A stretch of 5,770 nt of DNA, from the NCBI GenBank assembly GCA_030589835.1, contig JAUUZS010000306.1, positions 1 through 5,770 of the forward strand. Reading direction: 5' to 3'. Shown here in pieces: positions 1 to 5,770 of the stretch. Within the stretch, counting starts at the first letter, position 1. Each line of letters starts with the position of its first letter. The stretch comes from Cyclobacteriaceae bacterium. Lineage in GTDB: Bacteria; Bacteroidota; Bacteroidia; Cytophagales; Cyclobacteriaceae. The translations under genes were made by a program, and so were the position numbers. The notes under the pieces are model-generated. The model had not been told where the DNA came from and searched no databases. It saw only the letters and a list, made by a program, of their open reading frames with translations.

Positions 1-96
1 GAAGTTTGGACAAAAGTAATTTATATCCTGCCGGAAATTTGAGCATTAACTCATTCTTTATAGCGTAACATAATATTAAAAATTTAATACTACATA

Positions 97-1461
97 ATGA
101 AAAACGAAAATAACAAAGGGGTAAGCAGAAGAGGTTTCTTATCTTCTGCCGTAAAAGCTGGAACGGTAGGCGCTCTGGCGACAGGTACCATATTGAGTGC
201 TTGTGGTGAGTCTTCAAAATCATATGAGGAATTAGGACTTCCGGAGCTATTGGATAAAGCGCCGGATGGCAAAAAACTCAAAGCCGGTTTGGTAGGGTGT
301 GGCAACAGAGGAACCGGAGCTGCATTAAATTTTCTGGCAGCAGGCAATGGTTTGGAAATCGTTGCATTAGCTGATGTATTCGAAGATCAGCTTAAGGACT
401 GTAGGAATAAATTGGGAGAGAAAGGCGTTGAGATTGCTGATGACAAATGTTTTATCGGATTTGATGCATATCAAAAATTGCTGGACAACGGTGACGTTGA
501 TGTTGTCCTTTTGGCAACACCTCCACACTTCAGACCTGAACATTTCGAAGCAAGTGTAAAAGCGAAGAAGCACGTGTTTATGGAAAAACCCATTGCGGTT
601 GATCCCGTGGGGATAAGAAAAATATTAGCAGAGGCTAAAAAAGCGGAAGCCTTCGGGCTCAATGTAATCTGTGGAACACAACGCAGACACCAACGTGACT
701 ATGTGGCATCGTTTGCCCAGGTTGCCAATGGAGCCATTGGAGAAATCCTGGCTGCAAAAGCATATTGGAACCAGGCACACGTTTGGTATAAGGAACGCCA
801 GGAAGGGCAAAACGATATGGAATATATGCTTAGGAACTGGAATAATTTCAGTTGGTTGAGTGGTGACCATATCGTTGAGCAGCATGTGCATAACATTGAT
901 ATTATCAACTGGTTTGCACAGAAAACCCCACAATTTGCGGTAGGTTTTGGTAGCCGTCAGCGAAGAAAAACAGGAGATCAATTCGATAATTTCAGCATCG
1001 ACTTTACCTATGGAAATGGATTTAGCATGCACAGCATGTGCCGACAGATTGATGAATGCGCCAATGGAATTGGAGAGGTGATCATCGGAACCAAAGGAAT
1101 GATCATGCTTTCAGATATCAATCCCCATAGGATTTATGATTTCAAAGGAAAGGTGCTTTGGGAGTATGATTATCCTAAAAATGAAAAAGGAGAGTCAACC
1201 GGAAAAGTAAAACTTACTCCATACATCCAGGAACACGTGGACTGGGTAACAGCCATCAGAACCGGTAAATACATAAGTGATGCTGAGGCATGTGCACATT
1301 CTACCCTTACGGGAATTATGGGAAGAACCGCAGCATATACCGGAAAGAAAGTCACCTGGGAACAAATGATGAAATCGGACATGAGACTCGGGCCAAAAGA
1401 ATATAATCTTGGTGATGTGGATATGAAATTTGAGGTGCCGATTCCTGGGAATGCGGTTTAA
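97..1461 (+). CDS. Tat-exported Gfo/Idh/MocA family oxidoreductase (putative lipoprotein)
   Basis: A 454-residue protein of the Gfo/Idh/MocA fold, predicted to oxidise or reduce a sugar, polyol or glycoside with NAD(P) in the cell envelope. The N-terminus has a twin-arginine motif (SRRGFL, R11-R12), a hydrophobic stretch and a lipobox LSAC ending at C36, so it is probably exported folded and lipidated. The Rossmann domain starts near residue 61 with GCGNRG (67-72), an acidic residue after the second strand (D93), ATPPHF (140-145) and the family EKP motif (163-165), whose lysine is usually catalytic. The C-terminal half carries DHIVEQHVHNID (257-268), rich in His and acidic residues that probably line the active site. 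The ATG at 97 places the Tat motif 10 residues in, and no in-frame alternative is better. It belongs to a different subgroup from the other two oxidoreductases here: C-G-T-Q-R-R-H (192-198) replaces their QT-x-S/I segment. Family and export are well supported; the substrate is unknown. Confidence 0.93.
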   Translation: MKNENNKGVSRRGFLSSAVKAGTVGALATGTILSACGESSKSYEELGLPELLDKAPDGKKLKAGLVGCGNRGTGAALNFLAAGNGLEIVALADVFEDQLKDCRNKLGEKGVEIADDKCFIGFDAYQKLLDNGDVDVVLLATPPHFRPEHFEASVKAKKHVFMEKPIAVDPVGIRKILAEAKKAEAFGLNVICGTQRRHQRDYVASFAQVANGAIGEILAAKAYWNQAHVWYKERQEGQNDMEYMLRNWNNFSWLSGDHIVEQHVHNIDIINWFAQKTPQFAVGFGSRQRRKTGDQFDNFSIDFTYGNGFSMHSMCRQIDECANGIGEVIIGTKGMIMLSDINPHRIYDFKGKVLWEYDYPKNEKGESTGKVKLTPYIQEHVDWVTAIRTGKYISDAEACAHSTLTGIMGRTAAYTGKKVTWEQMMKSDMRLGPKEYNLGDVDMKFEVPIPGNAV

Positions 1462-1496
1462 CCCATGTGGTTTATGGTTCAAAGTTTAACCTATTA

Positions 1497-1517
1497 GCGC
1501 AAGCGTCTCGCTTGTGC
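1497..1517 (+). repeat. REP-like hairpin, left copy
   Basis: A short palindromic unit: GCGCAAGCG, loop TCT, CGCTTGTGC. The 9-bp stem has one G-U type mismatch. It lies 35 bp after the stop codon of the upstream gene but lacks a T-tract, so it is not a standard intrinsic terminator. It may protect the 3' end of the upstream transcript (inference). Confidence 0.75.
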
Positions 1518-1566
1518 TAAATTTAATGTCATAATACTTGACAAATTGTAGAAAGCAAATAAAAAG

Positions 1567-1587
1567 GCACAAGCGAGACGCTTGCGC
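1567..1587 (-). repeat. REP-like hairpin, right copy
   Basis: The exact reverse complement of the unit at 1497-1517, starting GCACAAGCG and ending CGCTTGCGC around an AGA loop. In RNA it could fold alone or pair with the left copy to form one long stem. Its identity over 21 nt with the left copy, in non-coding DNA, points to a mobile or conserved repeat family and not to chance. Confidence 0.75.
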
Positions 1588-1636
1588 CAGAGTAACAAAT
1601 TAAACTTTGAACCAACAACCTTTTAACTATATAAAA

Positions 1637-2974
1637 ATGAATTCAACGAATATAAATAAACCCAATATGAAAGATACCAGACGGAAGTTTATAAAAAAGG
1701 CTGTAGGATCAACCCTGGGAATGATTGCAGCGCCATATATCATTCCAGGCAGCGCTTTAGGAAAAAATGGAGCCATCGCTCCCAGCAATAGAATCGTCAT
1801 GGGAGGCATTGGCCTCGGTTCCATGGGGACGGGGAAGTCCCGGAATTTTCTGGGAAAGAAAGAAGTGCAGTATGTGGCTATCTGTGATGTAGATCGAAAC
1901 AGAAGAGGGAAATCTGCCTTGATGGTAAATGGAAAATATAAAAACCAGGACTGTCGTACCTATAACGACTACAGGGAATTTCTGGAGAAAGAAAAACTTG
2001 ATGCGGTAACCATTGCCGTGCCCGACCACTGGCATGCGCTAATAGGCATAGCAGTGGCCAATAAAGGCATTGACATTTACGGCGAAAAACCATTGGCCAG
2101 GTCCATCCCCGAAGCCAGGGCTATGGTAAATGCAGTAGCGAAAAACAACGTCATCTGGCAGACTGGTAGCTGGCAGCGCTCCCGACCCAATTTTCATAGA
2201 GGCGCTGAATTGGCGATAAACGAAAGAATGGGAAAAATAAGCCATGTAGATGTTGGCCTGCCAAACGGAAATAGTGGAATTGGCACCCCTCCTATTACTG
2301 ATGTACCATCAGAATTGGATTGGGAAATGTGGCTCGGGCCTGCTCCTGCCGTGCCTTTCAGAGGTGTTTCTCATTGGAATTGGAGATGGATCATGGACTA
2401 TTCAGGAGGTCAGCTGACTGACTGGGCCGGTCATCACATCGACATCGCGCATTGGGGATTGGGCTACGACAAGACAGGGCCTGTGTCGGTTGAAGGCACG
2501 GGAGTATACCCAAGAGAAGGAATTTATGATGTTCCTGTAGAATATGATTTCACCTGCACCTATAAGTCCGGAGTAACCATGAGAGTTGCCAATAGCCGAA
2601 AGCAAAAGCATGGCATGGGAACAGTTTGGTATGGCGACAAAGGATGGATTCATGTCGATAGAGGCAACACGATCAAAGCCAGTGATCCCAAGATTCTTGA
2701 GGGCCCAATAGGTGAAAATGAAACACGTCTTTATAAAAGCGATGATCATCATCAAAATTTTCTCGATTGCATCAAATCCAGGAAAGAAACGATTACTCCA
2801 TCAGAGTTTGCACTGCGTTCAATCAGCGTTGCCCTACTTGGTGAAATTGCCATGCTGACAGGTGAAAAATTAAGCTGGAACCCCGAAAAGGAACAAATCA
2901 CCAACAACAAATATGCAAACCGCATGTTGGTACGTCCTTACAGAGGGCCATGGAATTTAGATGCAAAGGCTTAA
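1637..2974 (+). CDS. Tat-exported Gfo/Idh/MocA family oxidoreductase
   Basis: A 445-residue NAD(P)-dependent oxidoreductase, probably acting on a sugar or glycoside in the periplasm. The open frame reaches back to a TTG at 1607, but that codon lies inside the upstream inverted repeat. The ATG at 1637 follows an AT-rich leader and is preferred; an ATG at 1667 is also possible. A Tat motif (TRRKFI, R15-R16) and a hydrophobic run ending near IPGSALG suggest signal peptidase cleavage around residues 40-42; there is no lipobox, unlike the other two oxidoreductases here. The cofactor loop is GLGSMG (59-64), the EKP motif is at 150-152, QTGSWQRS at 175-182, and DWAGHHIDIAHW at 262-273 supplies the probable active-site histidines (H266, H267) and D269. 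The C-terminus (KSRKE, WNPEKE, GPWNL) is typical of this Bacteroidota/Planctomycetes-rich subgroup. It resembles the protein at 4438-5733 along its whole length. Substrate unknown. Confidence 0.92.
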   Translation: MNSTNINKPNMKDTRRKFIKKAVGSTLGMIAAPYIIPGSALGKNGAIAPSNRIVMGGIGLGSMGTGKSRNFLGKKEVQYVAICDVDRNRRGKSALMVNGKYKNQDCRTYNDYREFLEKEKLDAVTIAVPDHWHALIGIAVANKGIDIYGEKPLARSIPEARAMVNAVAKNNVIWQTGSWQRSRPNFHRGAELAINERMGKISHVDVGLPNGNSGIGTPPITDVPSELDWEMWLGPAPAVPFRGVSHWNWRWIMDYSGGQLTDWAGHHIDIAHWGLGYDKTGPVSVEGTGVYPREGIYDVPVEYDFTCTYKSGVTMRVANSRKQKHGMGTVWYGDKGWIHVDRGNTIKASDPKILEGPIGENETRLYKSDDHHQNFLDCIKSRKETITPSEFALRSISVALLGEIAMLTGEKLSWNPEKEQITNNKYANRMLVRPYRGPWNLDAKA

Positions 2975-2990
2975 TGTTTAGAAAATCGCT

Positions 2991-3059
2991 ATGAGGCATT
3001 CCTTGCATGTGATTATTATTAAGTACTTGATTATAATCAACATGGGGCATTGTTTCCAT
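2991..3059. repeat. Imperfect direct repeats flanking a palindrome
   Basis: Two 18-nt segments at 2991-3008 and 3042-3059 share the pattern ATGRGGCATTNNTTNCAT, agreeing at 14 of 18 positions. The perfect palindrome at 3027-3040 lies between them, in the short spacer between the oxidoreductase and ThuA-like genes. This could be a regulator-binding region or a decayed repeat. The arrangement is seen directly; its function is not known. Confidence 0.45.
3027..3040. promoter_or_regulatory. Perfect 14-nt palindrome, possible operator
   Basis: TTGATTATAATCAA reads the same on both strands. It sits 51 bp before the start codon of the ThuA-like gene, a plausible place for a dimeric regulator. The region is AT-rich, so a chance palindrome is possible, and no regulator gene is in the window. 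Confidence 0.35.
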
Positions 3060-3090
3060 AAAATTTAAATACAAAAAAAATAAAAATAAA

Positions 3091-4170
3091 ATGAATATCA
3101 TAAAGAATATATTCATTCTCGCAGTTACTTCAACATTGTTTTTTACGCAATGTAAAGAACCTGCCAGCTTGAATGCAGTAGTTATAACAGATCAAAGCGG
3201 CGAATCAGGCAAGAACATTCAAACGATTCTTGAAAATACCGGTTTGTTTGATGTGGACATTGAAAAAGGCACCTCTCCAAATTTCAACAAATGTGATTTG
3301 GTGGTCCTGAATGTAGATAAGGGAAATTGGGAAGACAAAACAAAAGAAGCATTTGTCGCCTATGTGAAAAACGGCGGTGGGGTAATCGTGTTGGGTAATG
3401 CCGGCAATGCCTTTGCCGACTGGTCTGAATATCAGAATATAGTAGGACCTGTGGTTGAAAAAACTAGCGGCAGGTCAAGTGAAGCGTATGATTTTCGGGT
3501 GGTCAACATCAATGAAGATCATCCTGTCACCAAAGGATTGAGTAAAGTATGGATTCATAGTGATGATTATATGTTGTATTCTTCTGAAGGGCTCGATGGT
3601 GACGTAGAAATTTTGTCTACTGCACAAGCCGACACCATATACGGAGGAAATGGTAAACAGATACCTGTTTTATATACCGTGAAGTATGGTGAAGGACGTG
3701 TATTTCATGCTGCTCTAGGAAATAATGCTGCCAATTCCATGCAATGTGTAGGACTTATCACAACGCTCCAAAGAGGCGCTGAGTGGGCGGCGACCGGTGT
3801 GGTTTCGCAGGAAGCGCCATTGGATTTTCCAAATTCCGTAAGCACACATACCTGGTCAGATTTCGAGCCCTTAACCCTGGACGAAATTTTTGCCAAGGCC
3901 AACACCTACGAAATTGGTAAAAGCAAAAAATACCTGAGTGATATCTCCATGCGTATTCGGAATAGCGAAGGAACATCAGAAGATTATGCCATATTTGAAG
4001 ACAAGATTTTGAATTTTTTACACTCTGAAGCAACGGTTGACAGTAAAAAATATTTGTGTCGTGAGTTAAGCTGGATAGGCTCAGAAAAATCAATACCAGC
4101 ACTGGAGAAACTGGTTAATGATAAAGATCTTTCAGAATCTGCAGCTTTTGCCTTGCAGCGATTAAGATAA
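3091..4170 (+). CDS. Secreted ThuA-like domain protein with short HEAT-like tail
   Basis: A 359-residue envelope protein. The N-terminus has a lysine, a hydrophobic run (residues 7-19) and a cysteine at C21 in FFTQC, suggesting a lipoprotein, although this lipobox is not canonical. Residues about 27-225 match the ThuA (trehalose utilisation) domain, a class I glutamine amidotransferase-like fold: NGGGVIVLGNAGNAFADW (94-111), EDHPVTKGL (142-150) and KYGEGRVFHAALGNN (198-212). The usual GxHxA-type segment reads VLGNAGNAF, so the histidine commonly seen there is an asparagine. After a linker, residues about 265-359 are helical, and YLCRELSWIG (321-330) onward looks like one HEAT repeat. Related proteins often carry a longer HEAT array, so this tail appears short. 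The start follows an A-rich leader, and three in-frame TAA codons end the gene. It lies 116 bp after an oxidoreductase gene and is probably co-transcribed. ThuA proteins accompany Gfo/Idh/MocA dehydrogenases in 3-keto-sugar metabolism, but their exact chemistry is poorly defined. Confidence 0.85.
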   Translation: MNIIKNIFILAVTSTLFFTQCKEPASLNAVVITDQSGESGKNIQTILENTGLFDVDIEKGTSPNFNKCDLVVLNVDKGNWEDKTKEAFVAYVKNGGGVIVLGNAGNAFADWSEYQNIVGPVVEKTSGRSSEAYDFRVVNINEDHPVTKGLSKVWIHSDDYMLYSSEGLDGDVEILSTAQADTIYGGNGKQIPVLYTVKYGEGRVFHAALGNNAANSMQCVGLITTLQRGAEWAATGVVSQEAPLDFPNSVSTHTWSDFEPLTLDEIFAKANTYEIGKSKKYLSDISMRIRNSEGTSEDYAIFEDKILNFLHSEATVDSKKYLCRELSWIGSEKSIPALEKLVNDKDLSESAAFALQRLR

Positions 4171-4213
4171 TAATAAAAATGCTGAAAGTTATTTTAGTAG
4201 AATAAAAATACAT

Positions 4214-4256
4214 GAAGAAAGAGGTAAGTATTCCAGTATGCTTACCTCTTTTTTTT
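4214..4256 (+). terminator. Intrinsic terminator after ThuA-like gene
   Basis: The stem AAAGAGGTAAG (4218-4228) pairs with CTTACCTCTTT (4241-4251). A few further pairs inside leave a loop of about 6 nt. The 3' side runs into eight consecutive T residues (4249-4256). It starts 44 bp after the stop codon, and so closes the transcription unit and separates it from the oxidoreductase gene downstream. Confidence 0.88.
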
Positions 4257-4307
4257 CCTCTCCCAAGTGATGAAATTGTACCCGGCAATTAGCATTAAAA
4301 CTTCTTA

Positions 4308-4331
4308 TTTGCGCCTTTGCTCCTTTGCAAG
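4308..4331 (+). repeat. Three-unit 8-nt tandem repeat (TTTGCNNN)
   Basis: Three adjacent octamers, TTTGCGCC, TTTGCTCC and TTTGCAAG, share an invariant TTTGC. It lies in the 267-bp spacer between the terminator and the last gene. Similar CTTTGCGCC-type strings are, as I recall, frequent in Bacteroidota intergenic DNA, so this may be a degenerate dispersed repeat. The TTTG cores also resemble Bacteroidota promoter boxes, but no convincing TAnnTTTG element with proper spacing is present. Confidence 0.5.
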
Positions 4332-4437
4332 ATTTATTATCACTTCCCAAAATTCCTCCTGTCCCGTCGATAGTTTATAGATCAATTTGTATACTTGTAA
4401 CCAGAAACTTCTGAGTCACACTAAATCCATACCCAAA

Positions 4438-5733
4438 ATGAACAAAGTAAACCGACGTAAATTCCTTAAGCATACTTCAAGTGCCGCTGCAGCAATAATC
4501 ACTGCGCCTTATATCCTGGGTTCATGCTCAAAGACACCCTCCAAACAAATTACCCTGGGCATGATAGGAGTTGGCGGCCATGGTGTATCGTGGAACATGA
4601 AAGCCTTTCTGGAATTTGAAGATGTGCGGATCCTGGCCGTTTGCGATGTGGATACTGAAAGAAGAAATGACGCCAAAAAAATTGTTGATTCAACTTACCA
4701 AAATCAGGATTGTGCCACCTACAATGATTTTCGTGAAGTGCTAGCGCGGAAAGACATTGACGCTGTTATGATTTCCACACCCGATCATTGGCATGTCCCC
4801 ATCTCTATTTTGGCAGCCCAGGCAGGCAAAGATGTGATTTGCGAAAAACCCACACTCACTATTACCGAAGGACGAATATTGTGCGATGTCATGAAAAAAC
4901 ACCAAACGGTGTATCAGACTTCCATTGAAGACCGGGCAGTACCAGTGTATCACCGCATGGCCGAGCTGGTCAGAAATGGGTATATCGGCAAATTGGAGAA
5001 AATGATAATTCGTGTCCCGGATGATGACGTCATCAAATTGCACCCGGCAAGTACGGAGACACAAGCGGTTCCAAAAGGATTTGATTTTGACATGTGGCTG
5101 GGACCAGCACCTGTAGCACCTTATGCTCCGGGAAGATGTCATTTTAACTTTCGCTGGATCTCCGACTATTCGGGTGGCATGCTTACAGACTGGGGAGCGC
5201 ATTATGTAGATACCGCCCAGTGGGCAAATGGATCAGATCATTCAGGCCCGATAAGCGTGGAGGGCAAAGGGGAGTTTTTGTCAGGAGGGATTTATAATAC
5301 CGCCAATACCTTTGACCTTATGTACCAGTATGCCAATGGCGTGTCTATGCAGGTAGTGTCGGGCGGGACATCCATAGGATTTCAGGGATCGGAAGGATGG
5401 ATTCAATGTCTTGGATGGAGAGGCGAACTCGAAGCAAGTAAAGAATCAATATTGAATGCCAAGCTAAAAATAAGTGATACCAAGCTCTACACGGCAGTGA
5501 GTGAGCACCGAAATTTTATCGACTGTGTAAAATCCCGAAAGGAGACCTTTGTGCCTGTCGAAGTAGGACATCGTACTGCCTCGGCACTCCATATGGGAAA
5601 CATCGCCATGGAACTCGACAGGAAGGTAAACTGGAATCCCAAGGAGGAAGCATTTATTGATGATAATGAAGCCAATGCCCTGCGATCGAGAGAAAGCCGT
5701 GATCCCTGGAAACTGGAGAATTTGGTGGTCTAA
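4438..5733 (+). CDS. Tat-exported Gfo/Idh/MocA family oxidoreductase (putative lipoprotein)
   Basis: A 431-residue NAD(P)-dependent oxidoreductase predicted to act on a sugar-like substrate in the envelope. The frame extends upstream to a TTG at 4387, but the ATG at 4438 directly precedes the Tat motif (NRRKFL, R6-R7) and is preferred. A hydrophobic alanine-rich segment ends in the lipobox LGSC (C30), so it is a likely Tat lipoprotein. The cofactor loop is GVGGHG (44-49), with D67-V-D following the second strand, STPDHWH before the EKP motif (136-138), and DWGAHYVDTAQW (251-262) as the probable active-site segment. It is similar throughout to the oxidoreductase at 1637-2974, including the LGPAP and KSRKE segments, so the two are paralogues. 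Differences include QTSIEDRA (160-167) in place of QTGSWQRS and HY in place of HH, suggesting another substrate. A terminator lies upstream, so it probably has its own promoter. Function beyond the family is unassigned. Confidence 0.92.
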   Translation: MNKVNRRKFLKHTSSAAAAIITAPYILGSCSKTPSKQITLGMIGVGGHGVSWNMKAFLEFEDVRILAVCDVDTERRNDAKKIVDSTYQNQDCATYNDFREVLARKDIDAVMISTPDHWHVPISILAAQAGKDVICEKPTLTITEGRILCDVMKKHQTVYQTSIEDRAVPVYHRMAELVRNGYIGKLEKMIIRVPDDDVIKLHPASTETQAVPKGFDFDMWLGPAPVAPYAPGRCHFNFRWISDYSGGMLTDWGAHYVDTAQWANGSDHSGPISVEGKGEFLSGGIYNTANTFDLMYQYANGVSMQVVSGGTSIGFQGSEGWIQCLGWRGELEASKESILNAKLKISDTKLYTAVSEHRNFIDCVKSRKETFVPVEVGHRTASALHMGNIAMELDRKVNWNPKEEAFIDDNEANALRSRESRDPWKLENLVV

Positions 5734-5770
5734 AAAATTGATAGGCCGGAGGCGGAGATCCAAAACGTAC

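Larger units (their letters stand above)
1469..1620. repeat. Nested inverted repeat, REPIN/MITE-like element
   Basis: The spacer between the first two oxidoreductase genes is organised as a long imperfect inverted repeat. The outer arms 1469-1489 and 1600-1620 match at 19 of 21 positions in opposite orientation, with a 14-bp perfect core, GGTTCAAAGTTTAA against its complement. The inner arms 1497-1517 and 1567-1587 are exact 21-nt reverse complements, and each can fold into its own hairpin. The arms are offset by about 5 nt and the centre (1518-1566) is AT-rich with no ORF. Paired inverted short palindromes of this kind fit REP doublets (REPINs), which are normally mobilised in trans by RAYT transposases; this class assignment is inference. 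No transposase and no convincing target duplication is visible. The right arm ends 16 bp before the preferred start of the next gene, so it could affect read-through or mRNA stability. Confidence 0.8.

Noticed and set aside
1..96. Promoter for the first gene
   Set aside because: The region is AT-rich with TTTG strings, but no pair of boxes with correct spacing could be defended, and the upstream context is cut off.
625..1032. 135-residue open frame on the minus strand
   Set aside because: It lies wholly inside the first oxidoreductase gene, whose family motifs are continuous on the + strand. The minus-strand protein shows no recognisable domain.
1538..1566. TTGACA string resembling a -35 box in the centre of the inverted repeat
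   Set aside because: No matching -10 or Bacteroidota TAnnTTTG element follows at a suitable distance, and the E. coli consensus is not expected in this phylum.
1457..1627. TTTAAC on both sides of the inverted repeat as a target-site duplication
   Set aside because: The copies sit at unequal distances from the arms, the hexamer also occurs inside the left arm, and it is AT-rich enough to be chance.
1607..1636. TTG-initiated N-terminal extension of the second oxidoreductase
   Set aside because: The codon lies within the outer arm of the inverted repeat, and the extension would push the Tat motif further from the N-terminus. The ATG at 1637 fits better.
4387..4437. TTG-initiated N-terminal extension of the third oxidoreductase
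   Set aside because: It adds 17 residues before a Tat signal that is well placed from the ATG at 4438.
4741..5202. 153-residue open frame on the minus strand
   Set aside because: It is antisense to the conserved core of the third oxidoreductase, with a composition typical of a shadow frame and no motif.
5734..5770. GC-rich string GGCCGGAGGCGGAGATCC after the last gene as another REP-like element
   Set aside because: Only a fragment is visible before the window ends, with no complete palindrome or second copy here.

Overview
The window looks like a piece of a Bacteroidota chromosome, probably a free-living or marine glycan degrader of the Cytophagia/Saprospiria/Flavobacteriia type. The grounds are protein families typical of that phylum, Tat-exported lipoproteins, AT-rich spacers, and start codons preceded by A-rich leaders instead of Shine-Dalgarno sequences. 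The exact taxon cannot be read from the sequence.

Layout: four genes, all on the + strand. (1) 97-1461 encodes a Tat-exported, probably lipidated Gfo/Idh/MocA oxidoreductase. (2) 1637-2974 encodes a second Tat-exported Gfo/Idh/MocA oxidoreductase of a different subgroup, without a lipobox. (3) 3091-4170 encodes a secreted, probably lipidated ThuA-like protein with a short HEAT-like tail. It is followed by a clear intrinsic terminator at 4214-4256. (4) 4438-5733 encodes a third Tat-exported, probably lipidated Gfo/Idh/MocA protein, related to gene 2 and likely its own transcription unit. For genes 2 and 4 the longest open frames begin with TTG codons (1607 and 4387); I prefer the ATG codons at 1637 and 4438, which sit directly before the Tat signals.

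Non-coding regions: the spacer between genes 1 and 2 is almost filled by a nested inverted repeat of about 150 bp (1469-1620). It holds two oppositely oriented copies of a 21-nt hairpin and resembles a REP doublet (REPIN or small MITE). The gene 2-3 spacer contains a perfect 14-nt palindrome between two imperfect direct repeats. The gene 3-4 spacer holds the terminator and a short 8-nt tandem repeat. I found no RNA genes, CRISPR array, transposase or phage gene.

How the genes may work together (inference): ThuA-like proteins and Gfo/Idh/MocA dehydrogenases occur together in the oxidation of sugars and glycosides to 3-keto derivatives, as in rhizobial ThuAB and in Bacteroides keto-glycoside pathways. 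A set of three exported oxidoreductases plus a ThuA lipoprotein suggests a cell-envelope module that oxidises glycosides or polyols. No lyase, glycosidase, transporter or regulator is present in the window to fix the substrate.
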